Shown one piece after another: positions 1 through 8,577 of a stretch of 64,000 bases of DNA (positions within the stretch are counted from its first letter, which is position 1; each line of letters starts with the position of its first letter). Under the pieces are notes generated by a model. The model saw only the letters and a list, made by a program, of their open reading frames with translations. It was not told the origin of the DNA and did no database searches. The translations under genes were made by a program, and so were the position numbers. The DNA is from Pseudonocardia sp. DSM 110487 (GTDB taxonomy: Bacteria; Actinomycetota; Actinomycetes; Mycobacteriales; Pseudonocardiaceae): positions 5,580,001-5,644,000 of the forward strand of contig NZ_CP080521.1 of NCBI RefSeq assembly GCF_019468565.1. Reading direction: 5' to 3'.

Positions 1-872
1 GCGACGCCGCCGTCGCCGCGGCCCGCGAGCGGGGCGACCGCGACCTCGCCAAGGCCATCGGCAGGCTGCGCAGGCCCACCAAGGCCGCGTGGCTGGCCAA
101 CCTCCTCGCCCGCCACCGGTCTGCGCAGCTCGATGGCCTGCTCTCGCTCGCCGGCGGGCTCGCCGACGCCCAGCGCACCCTCGACGGTGCGGCTTTGCGC
201 CAGCTGTCCAGCAAGCGGCACCAGCTGGTCGCGGCCATGGCCCGCGAGGCGGGGCGCCTGGCGCAGGAGGCGGGCGACCCCGCCGCCGAGAGCGTGCTGC
301 GCGAGCTGCAGGGGATCCTCGACGCGGCGATGGCCCGCCCGGAGATCGCCGAGCAGGTCCGGTCCGGCCGGCTCACCCGGACGCTGAGCTACACCGGCTT
401 CGGCCCGGAGGCCGACGCGGACGCCGTACCCGCACCGGCACCCCGACCTGCTCCCCCGGAACCGGGTGCCGCGCCTGGACCGGCGGCCGCGGACGAAGGA
501 GCGGACGACGGGGCGGCTGACCGTGTCCGACTCGAGCGGTTGCGGGCCGAACGCGACCGCAGGGCGGAGGCCCTGGCGGCCGCGGAGGACGAGGAGGCGG
601 CGGCGCGCGCCAAGCAGGACGCCGACGAGGCCGCGCGGGAGGAGGCCGCCACGGCCCGCGAGGACGCCCGCCGCCGGGTGGCCGAGCTCACCGCCGAGCT
701 CGAGGCCGCCCGGGAGCAGGAGCGCACGGCCGCTACGGCGGCCCGCGACGCGGAGACGGCGGCGAAGGCCTCCGCCCGTGCGGTGGGTGTGGCGGCGTCG
801 CGCACGGCGAGGGCCCAGGCCCGACTGGAGGAACTGGACGCCCAACTCAACGCGACTTCACGCACCGAATAG
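1..872 (+). CDS. Coiled-coil protein of unknown function, 5' truncated
   Basis: The open frame runs in from the left edge (first complete codon at 3) to a TAG at 870-872, so the true start lies outside the window. About 289 residues are visible. The first part has a helical, basic segment (KAIGRLRRPTKAAWLANLLA) and a soluble helical region. From about base 520 to the end it is almost pure Ala/Glu/Arg/Asp with heptad-like spacing, which predicts a long coiled coil. There is no signal peptide, membrane segment or catalytic motif in the visible part. I recognise the general actinobacterial type but know no function. A structural or nucleoid/cytoskeletal role is a guess only. Confidence 0.7.
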   Translation, partial: DAAVAAARERGDRDLAKAIGRLRRPTKAAWLANLLARHRSAQLDGLLSLAGGLADAQRTLDGAALRQLSSKRHQLVAAMAREAGRLAQEAGDPAAESVLRELQGILDAAMARPEIAEQVRSGRLTRTLSYTGFGPEADADAVPAPAPRPAPPEPGAAPGPAAADEGADDGAADRVRLERLRAERDRRAEALAAAEDEEAAARAKQDADEAAREEAATAREDARRRVAELTAELEAAREQERTAATAARDAETAAKASARAVGVAASRTARAQARLEELDAQLNATSRTE

Positions 873-978
873 GCGCTTCACAGAAGGCCCGCCGGGCGTG
901 ATGTCGCCGGATCGGCCGCGCCCGGATTCACTCTCGTGGCCGCGCGTGTCGATCCCGAGCCCCGGGCACCCGTGCGGC

Positions 979-1983
979 ATGGCGAACTCCACCACCGCCC
1001 TCCCGACCGCCCCCGAGACGGCCGCGACCGACACCGTCGTGGGCCAGCTGAGGACACTCGAACAGCTCACCCGGACCGAGGCGCAGATCGCCCGCCTCCG
1101 CCTCGGCCAGGCCCGCACCGACGCCGTGCGCCGCGAGCTGGAGCAGAACGGCACGAACGCGGACCGCAGGGCGCAGCGCATCGAGCGGGCACTGCGCAAC
1201 CTGGACGCCGTCCCGGACGTGGTGACACCCGCGATCGGACGCGTCCTCGCGCTGGTCAAGACCACCCTCGAACAGATGCAGGCGATCGACGAGGCACTCA
1301 TCGGCGACCTCGCCCTCGAGCACCAGCTCCTCGATCGCGCCCGCTACCTGCGCGTTCTCGCCCGGCGGGCGGGGCTGGACTCGGTCGAACGGCTCGCGGA
1401 CGACCTCATCGACGCGCACACCGCCACCGTCGAGTGGCTCACCACCGTCCTCGCCGAGGAGGCCCTCGGCGGCCCCGCGGCCCTCACTCCGACGAGGCTG
1501 CAGCGGCTGGCCGGGGGTGTGGCGCACGCGGTCGCGCTGCCCACGCGGTTCGCCGTGGAGCAGGTCAACCGCGCCGTCAACACGGTCTACCGCACGGGCG
1601 AGGGGGCCAAGGAGACTGTGGAGGACGTCGCGGAGACGGCCGCCCGGATCGGCAGCGACACCCGTGAGGTCGCCACGGCCGGCCGGGACGCGACGCTGCA
1701 GCAGGCCGAGCGTGTGGCGCGGCGCGAAGGGTCCGACACCGTAGCGGGCGCCGTGCACGACACCCGCGCGGACCTGGGCACCCTCGCCGCGTCGGAGCTG
1801 CCGATCAAGCACTACGAGGAGATGACGGCGCCGAACGCGATCGCCGCCATCCGCGAGCTGACCGACCCCGACCACCTGCGCGTCATGATCGCGTTCGAGG
1901 AGTCCCACAAGAACCGCTCCGGCGTCGTTGACGCCGCACAGGCGCGCTACGCGGCCGTCGCGAAGGACCGGTCGGACTCGTGA
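979..1983 (+). CDS. Conserved actinobacterial protein, helical, ferritin-like/lipid-droplet-protein type C-terminus
   Basis: A 334-residue helical protein. I start it at ATG 979 (MANSTTALPT) because the upstream in-frame extension overlaps the previous gene and reads as a shadow; no good ribosome site is visible. The first 190 residues are amphipathic helices with charged heptads. The middle (around PTRFAVEQVNRAVNTVYRTG) is helical. The C-terminus carries LPIKHYEEMTAPNAIAAI followed by a short helix pair. From memory this matches a small C-terminal module seen in several actinobacterial ferritin-like or lipid-droplet-associated hypothetical proteins. No metal-ligand pattern is obvious. Function unknown; it may be surface- or storage-granule-associated, which is inference. 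Confidence 0.7.
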   Translation: MANSTTALPTAPETAATDTVVGQLRTLEQLTRTEAQIARLRLGQARTDAVRRELEQNGTNADRRAQRIERALRNLDAVPDVVTPAIGRVLALVKTTLEQMQAIDEALIGDLALEHQLLDRARYLRVLARRAGLDSVERLADDLIDAHTATVEWLTTVLAEEALGGPAALTPTRLQRLAGGVAHAVALPTRFAVEQVNRAVNTVYRTGEGAKETVEDVAETAARIGSDTREVATAGRDATLQQAERVARREGSDTVAGAVHDTRADLGTLAASELPIKHYEEMTAPNAIAAIRELTDPDHLRVMIAFEESHKNRSGVVDAAQARYAAVAKDRSDS

Positions 1984-2033
1984 CGAGGGTTTGACGCGCT
2001 CGGCCATGGGCATCATCCGCTCGTGATGTTCTC

Positions 2034-2687
2034 GTGATGTTGTTGTGCCCGCCTGGGGTGTACCGGGCAGAGAGCGACACCGAGTTGCTCATCGACGTGA
2101 CCCGCGAAGGCGGGTTCGCCCGCGGACGGGACGTGCTCGACGTCGGAACGGGCAGCGGCGCTCTCGCGCTCGCGGCGGCCCGTTCCGGCGCGGCCACGGT
2201 CACCGCGGTGGACGTGTCGCTGCGGTCGGTGGCCACCACGTGGCTCAACAGCCGGCTGCGCGGGGCGCGGGTGGCCGTGCACCGCGGCGACCTCTTCGGC
2301 CCGGTCGCGGGCCGTCGCTTCGGGCTCGTGATCGCGAACCCGCCGTACGTCCCGGCGAGGTCCTCCCGGCTCCCGCGCCACGGCATGCGACGGTGCTGGG
2401 ACGCCGGTCCCGACGGGCGGGCGCTGCTCGACCGGATCTGCGCGGACGTTCAGCACGTCCTTGCTCCCGCCGGCGACGTGCTGCTCGTGCACTCCGCGGT
2501 CTGCGACGTCGACCGGACGCTCGCCGCGCTCGACGGTGCCGGGCTCGTCCCTCGGGTCGTCGCCACGGCGAGGGTCCCGTTCGGGCCGGTGATGCGGGCC
2601 CGCGCCGCGCTGCTGGAGGCACGGGGCCTCATCCGGGCGGGACAGCGCGAGGAGGACCTGGTGGTCGTGGGAGCTCACCGTGCCTGA
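2034..2687 (+). CDS. Class I SAM-dependent methyltransferase, HemK/PrmC-like
   Basis: 217 residues from GTG 2034 (ATG 2037 is an alternative). Residues about 30-48 form the SAM-binding motif VLDVGTGSGALALAAARSG. An acidic residue ends the next strand (TAVDVS), and NPPYVP is the catalytic motif IV of N-methyltransferases that act on glutamine or adenine amides. It is shorter than true PrmC because the N-terminal helical domain is missing, so it is closer to the HemK2-like stand-alone form. The last bases overlap the next gene (stop 2685-2687, next start 2680), implying translational coupling to the CDGSH protein. Substrate unknown; a protein glutamine or small-molecule target is plausible. Confidence 0.8.
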   Translation: MMLLCPPGVYRAESDTELLIDVTREGGFARGRDVLDVGTGSGALALAAARSGAATVTAVDVSLRSVATTWLNSRLRGARVAVHRGDLFGPVAGRRFGLVIANPPYVPARSSRLPRHGMRRCWDAGPDGRALLDRICADVQHVLAPAGDVLLVHSAVCDVDRTLAALDGAGLVPRVVATARVPFGPVMRARAALLEARGLIRAGQREEDLVVVGAHRA

Positions 2688-2901
2688 TCGGGTTCCACGG
2701 GTCCTGCTCACCGACGAGGGGCCGATGCTCGTGTCCGGCCCGGTGGACATCGTGCTCCCCGACGGCCGGCGCGTGCGGTGCGACCGGCCGGTCACGGCGC
2801 TGTGCACCTGCCGGCGCAGCCGTCGTCAGCCGTTCTGCGACACCAGCCACCGGCGCAAGGTCCGGACCGGCCAGGAGGAGGACGGCCGTGTTCGGCGGTG
2901 A
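2680..2901 (+). CDS. CDGSH iron-sulfur domain protein
   Basis: 73 residues from GTG 2680, overlapping the stop of the methyltransferase. The C-terminal half carries CTCRRSRRQPFCDTSH, which fits the [2Fe-2S] CDGSH pattern: three Cys and one His ligand, C-x-C-x2-S-x3-P-x-C-D-x-S-H. The normally conserved Gly after Asp is Thr here. The N-terminal half is a small beta domain. CDGSH proteins bind a redox-active, pH-sensitive cluster. Downstream it overlaps the start of a haem-oxygenase-like protein (GTG 2888). The three genes probably form one operon with an iron/redox role. Confidence 0.85.
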   Translation: MPDRVPRVLLTDEGPMLVSGPVDIVLPDGRRVRCDRPVTALCTCRRSRRQPFCDTSHRRKVRTGQEEDGRVRR

Positions 2902-3904
2902 CCCCGACTGCAGCACCGTCCGTCCCGTCGAGGCGGCGCCGCTGCCGCAGCCGCGCGGGCCGCTCTCGGCCGCCGTGATCAGCGCACTGCGGCGGGGCCC
3001 CGAGATCCTCCCGCCCGTGGACGGAGCCGACCCGTACGGCGCCGACCTCCAGCTCGCCCTGTACTGCCTGTACGAGATGCACTACCGCGGCTTCGCCGGG
3101 GTGCCCGACGAGCGCGAGTGGGACCCCGCACTGGTCACGATGCGCGTCGCGGCGGAGCGGCTGTTCCTCGACGCGCTGCGCGGCGAGATCGACCCGTCCG
3201 ACGAGGTTGGCGCCGAGATCGACGCGCTGCTCGTCGAGCCGGTCGATGGCGTCGGCCCGTCATGGCACCTGGCGAAGGAGGGCGAACGCTGGCAGGTCCG
3301 CGAGTACGTGGCCCACCGTTCGCTCTACCACCTCAAGGAGGCCGACCCGCAGGCATGGGTGATCGCCCGGCTCGAGGGGCCGGCGAAGGCCGCGCTGGTG
3401 ACCGTCGAGCACGACGAGTACGGCGCGGGCGATCCCGACCGGATGCACGCGCGGCTGTTCGCCGACATGATGCGGGCCCTCGACCTGGACGACAGCTACG
3501 GCGCCTACCTCGACGCCGCGCCCGCCGAGACGCTCGCCGAGGTCAACTTCATGTCCCTGTGCGGGCTGAACCGCGCCCTGCGCGGGGCGCTGATCGGGCA
3601 GTTCGCCACCGTCGAGCTCACCTCCTCCCCCGGCTCGGACCGCCTCGTGCACGCCATGCGGCGCCTCGAACTGCCGGAGGCGGCGGTCGCGTTCTACGCC
3701 GAGCACGTCGAGGCGGACGCGGTGCACGAGCAGCTGGTCCGCCGCGGCGTCATCACGCCGCTGCTCGCGGCCGAGCCCGCGCTCGCCGGGGACGTCGTGT
3801 TCGGGATCCGGGCGAGCGGGCTGCTCGCCGACCGGTTCGGCGGACACCTGCTCCGCTGCTGGGCCAACGGCCTGCCATCGCTGCTGCGTCCGGTGCCGGC
3901 CTGA
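2888..3904 (+). CDS. Iron-containing redox enzyme family (haem-oxygenase-like fold) protein
   Basis: 338 residues from GTG 2888, which overlaps the CDGSH stop by 14 bases. The all-helical sequence contains spaced acidic and histidine residues typical of haem-oxygenase-like di-iron proteins (for example YVAHRSLYHLKEADPQAW, TVEHDEYGAGDPDRMH and FYAEHVEADAVHEQ). I read these as candidate metal ligands. There is no signal peptide. The family is usually annotated iron-containing redox enzyme; the substrate is not known. Co-transcription with a CDGSH [2Fe-2S] protein suggests that protein is its electron donor, which is inference. A strong hairpin follows at 3913-3950. Confidence 0.75.
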   Translation: MFGGDPDCSTVRPVEAAPLPQPRGPLSAAVISALRRGPEILPPVDGADPYGADLQLALYCLYEMHYRGFAGVPDEREWDPALVTMRVAAERLFLDALRGEIDPSDEVGAEIDALLVEPVDGVGPSWHLAKEGERWQVREYVAHRSLYHLKEADPQAWVIARLEGPAKAALVTVEHDEYGAGDPDRMHARLFADMMRALDLDDSYGAYLDAAPAETLAEVNFMSLCGLNRALRGALIGQFATVELTSSPGSDRLVHAMRRLELPEAAVAFYAEHVEADAVHEQLVRRGVITPLLAAEPALAGDVVFGIRASGLLADRFGGHLLRCWANGLPSLLRPVPA

Positions 3905-3912
3905 CGGGCAGA

Positions 3913-3950
3913 CCAGTGCCCCCCGCCGGAAGTCCGGCGGGGGACACTGG
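3913..3950 (+). terminator. Strong hairpin between the redox trio and hrpB
   Basis: CCAGTG (3913-3918) pairs with CACTGG (3945-3950), and CCCCCGCCGG (3920-3929) with CCGGCGGGGG (3934-3943), leaving a loop of about 4 nt. No U-tract follows, as is common in actinobacteria. It ends 5 bases before the hrpB ATG, so besides ending the upstream operon it would bury the purine-rich stretch that could serve as the hrpB ribosome site. Confidence 0.65.
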
Positions 3951-3955
3951 CGGCG

Positions 3956-6385
3956 ATGCTCCCCGACCTCCCGGTGCGCGCCGCCCTCCCCGAGATCACC
4001 GCCACGCTCGCGGCGGCCGGCTCGGCGGTGCTGGTGGCGCCGCCCGGCACCGGCAAGACCACGCTGGTGCCGCTGGCCCTCGCGCCCGATCTGCCCGGGA
4101 AGGTGGTCGTCGCCGAGCCGCGCAGGCTCGCCGCCCGGGCCGCGGCCGCCAGGATGGCGTCGCTGCTCGGCGAGGACGTCGGGCGCACGGTCGGCTACTC
4201 GGTCCGCGGCGACACGCGCACGTCCGCGGCCACGCGCATCGAGGTCGTGACGTCGGGGCTGCTGCTGCGCCGCCTCGTCTCCGACCCCGAGCTCCCCGGC
4301 ACCGCCGTGGTGGTGCTCGACGAGTGCCACGAGCGGCACCTGGATGCCGACCTGCTCCTCGCGCTGCTGCTGGACGCCCGCGACGGGCTGCGGCCGGACC
4401 TGCGCCTGCTGGCGACGTCGGCGACGGTCCGGACGCGGCGGCTCGCCGAGCTGCTCGGCGACGCGCCCGTGCTGGACGTCCCGGCGCGCACGTTCCCGGT
4501 GGACATCCGGCACGCCCCGCCTGCCCGCGGCGAGCGGATCGAGGCCTGCGTGGCCCGCGCCGTACGGGCCGCGCTCGACGAGGGGGACGGCGACGTGCTC
4601 GCCTTCCTCCCCGGCGTCGCCGAGATCCGGCGCACCACCGACGCGCTCGCCGGAGCCGACGCGGATGTGCTCCCGCTGCACGGGCGCCTCCCACCGGCCG
4701 AGCAGGACCGCGCGCTGCGGCCGGGCGCCCGCCGCCGGGTGGTGCTGGCCACCGCCGTCGCCGAGTCGAGCCTCACGGTGCCCGGGGTGCGCGCGGTGGT
4801 CGACGCCGGACTGGCCCGGGTGCCGCGCACCGACCACCGCCGCGGGCTCGCCGGGCTGGTCACCGTCCGCGTGTCGGCCGCGGTGGCCGAGCAGCGGGCC
4901 GGACGCGCGGGGCGCGAGGCGCCGGGGCGCGTGTTGCGCTGCTGGCCGGTGGGTGAGCTGCTGGCACCCGAGCCGGAGCCGGAGATCCGCACCGCCGACC
5001 TCACCCGGCTCGCGCTCGACCTCGCCTGCTGGGGCACCCCGGACGGCGCTGGCCTGCGCTGGTGGGACGCCCCACCGGAGGGCCCGCTGCGGGCCGGGCG
5101 CGCGGTGTTGCACGCGCTGGGCGCGATCTCCGACAGCGGCGTCACGGACCGGGGACGCCGGATGGCCGAGCTCGGGCTGCACCCGCGCCTGGCCAGGGCC
5201 CTGCTGGACGGGGCGCCCGAGGTCGGGGCACGGGCTGCCGCGGAGGTGGTGGCCCTGCTCGACGACGACACCCTCGCGGCCGGCGTCGAGGTCGGCGCCG
5301 AGCTGCGCAGGCTGCGTTCCGGGGAGGCGCCGGGATCCGGCCGGTGGCGGGCCGAGGCGCGCCGGCTGGAGCGGCTCGTCGAGGGCCGTCGCGGACGCGA
5401 CGACCCGGCGTTGGTCACCGCGCTCGCCCATCCCGAACGCATTGCGCGCCGCCGCTCCCCCGGCTCGCGGCGCTACCTCATGGCCGGGGGCACCGCCGTG
5501 GAGCTGCCGCCCGGCACGGCCATGGCCGACCACGAGTGGATCGCCGTCGCCGTGGCCGACCGGACACCCGGCGCCGACCACGGCCGGGTGCGCCTCGCCG
5601 CCGCGGCCGACCGGGACCTGGCGGAGCGGGCCGCACCCGCCCTCGTCACGGAGGCCGATGAGGTGGCATGGGTGCGCGGCGATCCGTCCGGTGTCGTGGC
5701 CCGGCACGTCCGGCGCCTCGGCGCGATCGTCCTCGACGAGCGCCGCATAACCGATCCCCCACCCGACGCCGTGCGCGCCGCGCTGCTCGACGGCCTGCGC
5801 ACCGAGGGCCTCGGCCTGCTGCGCTGGTCGGACGGGGCTCGCCGGCTGCGGGACCGGCTCGCCACGCTGCACCGCACCCTCGGCCCGCCGTGGCCGGACG
5901 TCTCGGACGAGGCGTTGCTGGCCGAACCCGACCGCTGGTTGTCCGGGCCGCTCGGGTCGGCCCGCGGCCGCGCCGACCTCGGCCGCATCGACGCGGCGGG
6001 CACCCTGCGCGGCCTGCTCGGCTGGCGGGAGGCCGCCGCCCTCGACGAGCTGGCGCCGGAGCGGGTGACCGTGCCGTCCGGCTCGCGGATCGCGCTCGAC
6101 TACTCCGGCGAGCGCCCCGTGCTGGCGGTGAAGGTGCAGGAGGTGTTCGGCTGGACCGGCGCGCCGGCCGTCGCGGGCGGGAAGCTCCCGGTGCTGCTGC
6201 ACCTGCTCTCGCCCGCCGGCCGCCCTGCGGCGGTCACGGCGGACCTGGCGGGGTTCTGGGAGACGGGCTACCCGCAGGTCAGGGCGGAATTGCGAGGCCG
6301 CTACCCGAAACACGCGTGGCCGGAGGACCCTCGGAGCGCGCCTCCCGCCGTCACCGGTCGCGGGCGAGGGCGTCCTGGGCGATGA
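3956..6385 (+). CDS. hrpB: ATP-dependent helicase HrpB (DEAH-type)
   Basis: 809 residues, normal HrpB length. Walker A is APPGTGKTT at residues 28-36. Motif II appears as DECHER and motif III as ATSAT. The helicase-C domain has EQRAGRAGRE as motif VI. The helicase-associated middle domain and the HrpB-specific C-terminal domain (ending near LRGRYPKHAWPEDP) follow. HrpB is a DExH helicase of unclear role, thought to act on RNA or in envelope-related processes. The start at ATG 3956 sits just after a hairpin, so initiation may be leaderless-like or structure-controlled. The 3' end overlaps the convergent MFS gene by 35 bp. Confidence 0.93.
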   Translation: MLPDLPVRAALPEITATLAAAGSAVLVAPPGTGKTTLVPLALAPDLPGKVVVAEPRRLAARAAAARMASLLGEDVGRTVGYSVRGDTRTSAATRIEVVTSGLLLRRLVSDPELPGTAVVVLDECHERHLDADLLLALLLDARDGLRPDLRLLATSATVRTRRLAELLGDAPVLDVPARTFPVDIRHAPPARGERIEACVARAVRAALDEGDGDVLAFLPGVAEIRRTTDALAGADADVLPLHGRLPPAEQDRALRPGARRRVVLATAVAESSLTVPGVRAVVDAGLARVPRTDHRRGLAGLVTVRVSAAVAEQRAGRAGREAPGRVLRCWPVGELLAPEPEPEIRTADLTRLALDLACWGTPDGAGLRWWDAPPEGPLRAGRAVLHALGAISDSGVTDRGRRMAELGLHPRLARALLDGAPEVGARAAAEVVALLDDDTLAAGVEVGAELRRLRSGEAPGSGRWRAEARRLERLVEGRRGRDDPALVTALAHPERIARRRSPGSRRYLMAGGTAVELPPGTAMADHEWIAVAVADRTPGADHGRVRLAAAADRDLAERAAPALVTEADEVAWVRGDPSGVVARHVRRLGAIVLDERRITDPPPDAVRAALLDGLRTEGLGLLRWSDGARRLRDRLATLHRTLGPPWPDVSDEALLAEPDRWLSGPLGSARGRADLGRIDAAGTLRGLLGWREAAALDELAPERVTVPSGSRIALDYSGERPVLAVKVQEVFGWTGAPAVAGGKLPVLLHLLSPAGRPAAVTADLAGFWETGYPQVRAELRGRYPKHAWPEDPRSAPPAVTGRGRGRPGR

Positions 6386-7607
6386 CCGCCTCCTCCTCCA
6401 GCGTGGGGATCTCCCGCACCGCCGCCGTGGCCTCCTCGGTGGTCTCGGCTGCACCGTCGAGGTCGGCCCGGACCGTCTGCAGCAGCACCGCGCCCGCCAG
6501 CACGACCACCGCACCGAGCAGGAACGGCACGTGCACGCTCAGGTGCTCGGCGAGCAGGCCCGCCGCCAACGGGGCGAGCCCACCGCCGATGAACCGCACG
6601 AACCCGTAGGTCGCCGACGCCACGGGCCGCGGCACCGGCGAGATGCTCATGACCGCCGTGGTGACGAGGGTGTTGTTGAGCCCGACGAACGCTCCCGACG
6701 CGATGACCGCCGCGATGACGACCCATCGCGTGCCGGGGAAGATCCCGATCAGGGCGAGCACGAGGGCGACGAGGACGAGGCAGGCGGTGAGGGTGCGCGG
6801 TGTTCCGAAGCGTCCCTCGAGCCATGGCGCGCCGAACACGGCGAAGATCGCCACGAGCACGCCCCACGCGAAGAACACCCCGCCCAGCTGCAGCGCCGAC
6901 AGGCCCATCAGGAACGGCGCGTAGCCGAGCAGCGTGAAGAAACCCCAGTTGTAGAGCAGGCCGGTGAGGCTCGTGGTGCGCAGGCTGCGGTGCCGTAGCG
7001 CGGCGAGGGGCTCCCGCAGGGACGAGCGCCGCTCCGACGCGGGCGTGGGCGGCAGGAAGACCACTGTCGCGACGAGCGCGATCAGCATGAGGACGGAGAC
7101 GCCGAGGAACGGCCCGCGCCAGCTGATCTCGCCGAGCAGCCCGCCGAGCAGCGGCCCGGTGGCGATGCCGACGCCGAGCGCGGTCTCGTAGAGCACGATC
7201 GCTCCCGCGAACCCGCCGCTCGCGGAGCCGACGATCACGGCGAGCGAGGTGGCGATGAAGAGCGCGTTGCCCAGGCCCCACCCGGCACGGAAGCCGACGA
7301 TCCCGGCGATGCTGTCCGCTGCCCCCGCCGCGGCCGCGAACACCACGATCAGCACGAGGCCTGCGATCAGTGTGCGCTTCGCGCCGATCCGGCTCGACAC
7401 CGCGCCCGTCACGAGCATCGCGACGGCGGTGACGACGAGGTAGCTGGTGAACAGCAGCTCCACCTGCGTGTGGCTCGCGTCCAGCTGGGTGGCGAGCGCC
7501 GGGAGGATCGGGTCGACGAGGCCGATTCCCATGAACGAGATGACGCACGCGAATGCGACGGCCCACACGGCCTTCGGCTGTCGGAAGGGACTGATCTCAG
7601 CGGTCAC
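6351..7607 (-). CDS. MFS transporter (drug-efflux type)
   Basis: 418 residues from GTG 7607. About twelve hydrophobic segments, with a motif-A-like loop (VSSRIGAKRT) after TM2 and a proline/glycine-rich antiporter-like stretch (GIATGPLLGGLLGE) in TM5. This fits the DHA1 drug:proton antiporter group. The C-terminal 40 residues are a charged cytoplasmic tail (LEEEAVIAQDALARDR). It is divergent from the metallophosphoesterase. The short intergenic gap contains TAGC-GTT-GCTA (7624-7634), a possible half-site pair for a regulator not encoded nearby. Substrate unknown. Confidence 0.85.
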   Translation of the reverse strand: MTAEISPFRQPKAVWAVAFACVISFMGIGLVDPILPALATQLDASHTQVELLFTSYLVVTAVAMLVTGAVSSRIGAKRTLIAGLVLIVVFAAAAGAADSIAGIVGFRAGWGLGNALFIATSLAVIVGSASGGFAGAIVLYETALGVGIATGPLLGGLLGEISWRGPFLGVSVLMLIALVATVVFLPPTPASERRSSLREPLAALRHRSLRTTSLTGLLYNWGFFTLLGYAPFLMGLSALQLGGVFFAWGVLVAIFAVFGAPWLEGRFGTPRTLTACLVLVALVLALIGIFPGTRWVVIAAVIASGAFVGLNNTLVTTAVMSISPVPRPVASATYGFVRFIGGGLAPLAAGLLAEHLSVHVPFLLGAVVVLAGAVLLQTVRADLDGAAETTEEATAAVREIPTLEEEAVIAQDALARDR

Positions 7608-7661
7608 GGATTCCGATTATAGATAGCGTTGCTAAGCATCCGCTGCGGCAGGATGATCCGT

Positions 7662-8519
7662 GTGACGCATCCCTCCCCCACCTACACGCTCGTCCAGCTC
7701 ACCGACCTGCACATCGTTGCCGACGGCGAGGAGCTCCCCAGCGGTGTCGACACTGCCGGGGTCCTCGCGGACGCGCTGCGCGCCGTCGAGGACGCCGCGA
7801 TCAGCCCGGCCGCGCTCGTCCTCACCGGCGATCTGACCGAGAACGGCCGCCCCGCGCAGTACCGCCGCCTGCGCTCGATCGTCGAGCCCGTCGCCACCCG
7901 CCTCGGCACCCCGCTCGTCTACGCGGCTGGCAACCACGACGACCGCGCCGCCCTGCGCGAGCACCTCCTCGACGAGCCGCCATCCGACGATCCCCTCGAT
8001 CACTCCGTCCGCGTCGGCGACCTGCGGATCGCCGTCCTCGACAGCACGATCTCCGGTCACGGGCACGGCGCGCTGACGCCCGAGCAGCTGGACCGGCTGC
8101 GCGCCGAGCTCGCCGAGCCCGCACCGGCCGGCACGGTGCTGGCGCTGCACCACCCGCCGCTGCCGAGCGCCGCGCCGCTCGCCGCGTCCATCCCGCTGCT
8201 GCGCCGCGACGAGCTCGCGGCCGCCGTCGCGGGGACGGACGTGCGGCTGGTGCTGGCCGGGCACACCCACGTCGTCAGCGCCGGCACGCTCGGCGGGGTG
8301 CCGGTCTGGTCCGGCGGGCCGCTCGCCACCGTCCTCGACCCGTTCGCGCCCGGCGCCGCGCTGCGCGGACTGGCCACCCCGTCGGTGAGCCGGATCGACC
8401 TGTTCCCGAACGATCTGATCACCACCAGCGTGCCGATCGGCGCGCGGTGCGTGTCGGACGTGCCGGCCGCGACGATGGAGCCCGCCATCGCGGCCTTCCA
8501 CTCAGCCTGGACCGGTTGA
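7662..8519 (+). CDS. Metallophosphoesterase, CpdA-like cyclic nucleotide phosphodiesterase
   Basis: 285 residues from GTG 7662, chosen because AGGA at 7650-7653 is well spaced; ATG 7653 overlaps that site. All five metal-binding blocks of the calcineurin-like fold are present in order: TDLHI, TGDLTENG, AGNHDD, ALHHPPL and AGHTHV. These supply the Asp/His/Asn ligands for a dinuclear centre. The spacing and the short C-terminus match CpdA-type 3',5'-cAMP phosphodiesterases. It is cytoplasmic with no signal peptide. Substrate specificity cannot be read from sequence. Confidence 0.85.
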   Translation: MTHPSPTYTLVQLTDLHIVADGEELPSGVDTAGVLADALRAVEDAAISPAALVLTGDLTENGRPAQYRRLRSIVEPVATRLGTPLVYAAGNHDDRAALREHLLDEPPSDDPLDHSVRVGDLRIAVLDSTISGHGHGALTPEQLDRLRAELAEPAPAGTVLALHHPPLPSAAPLAASIPLLRRDELAAAVAGTDVRLVLAGHTHVVSAGTLGGVPVWSGGPLATVLDPFAPGAALRGLATPSVSRIDLFPNDLITTSVPIGARCVSDVPAATMEPAIAAFHSAWTG

Positions 8520-8577
8520 CCCGTTCAGGTAGCGTGGAGCGATCACTGACCGGACGCGAGCGACCACGCGGAGAACG

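Noticed and set aside
3260..6514. 1084-codon frame antisense to the redox enzyme and hrpB
   Set aside because: It is a shadow of high-GC codon bias on the other strand. It has no family resemblance and covers strongly conserved genes.
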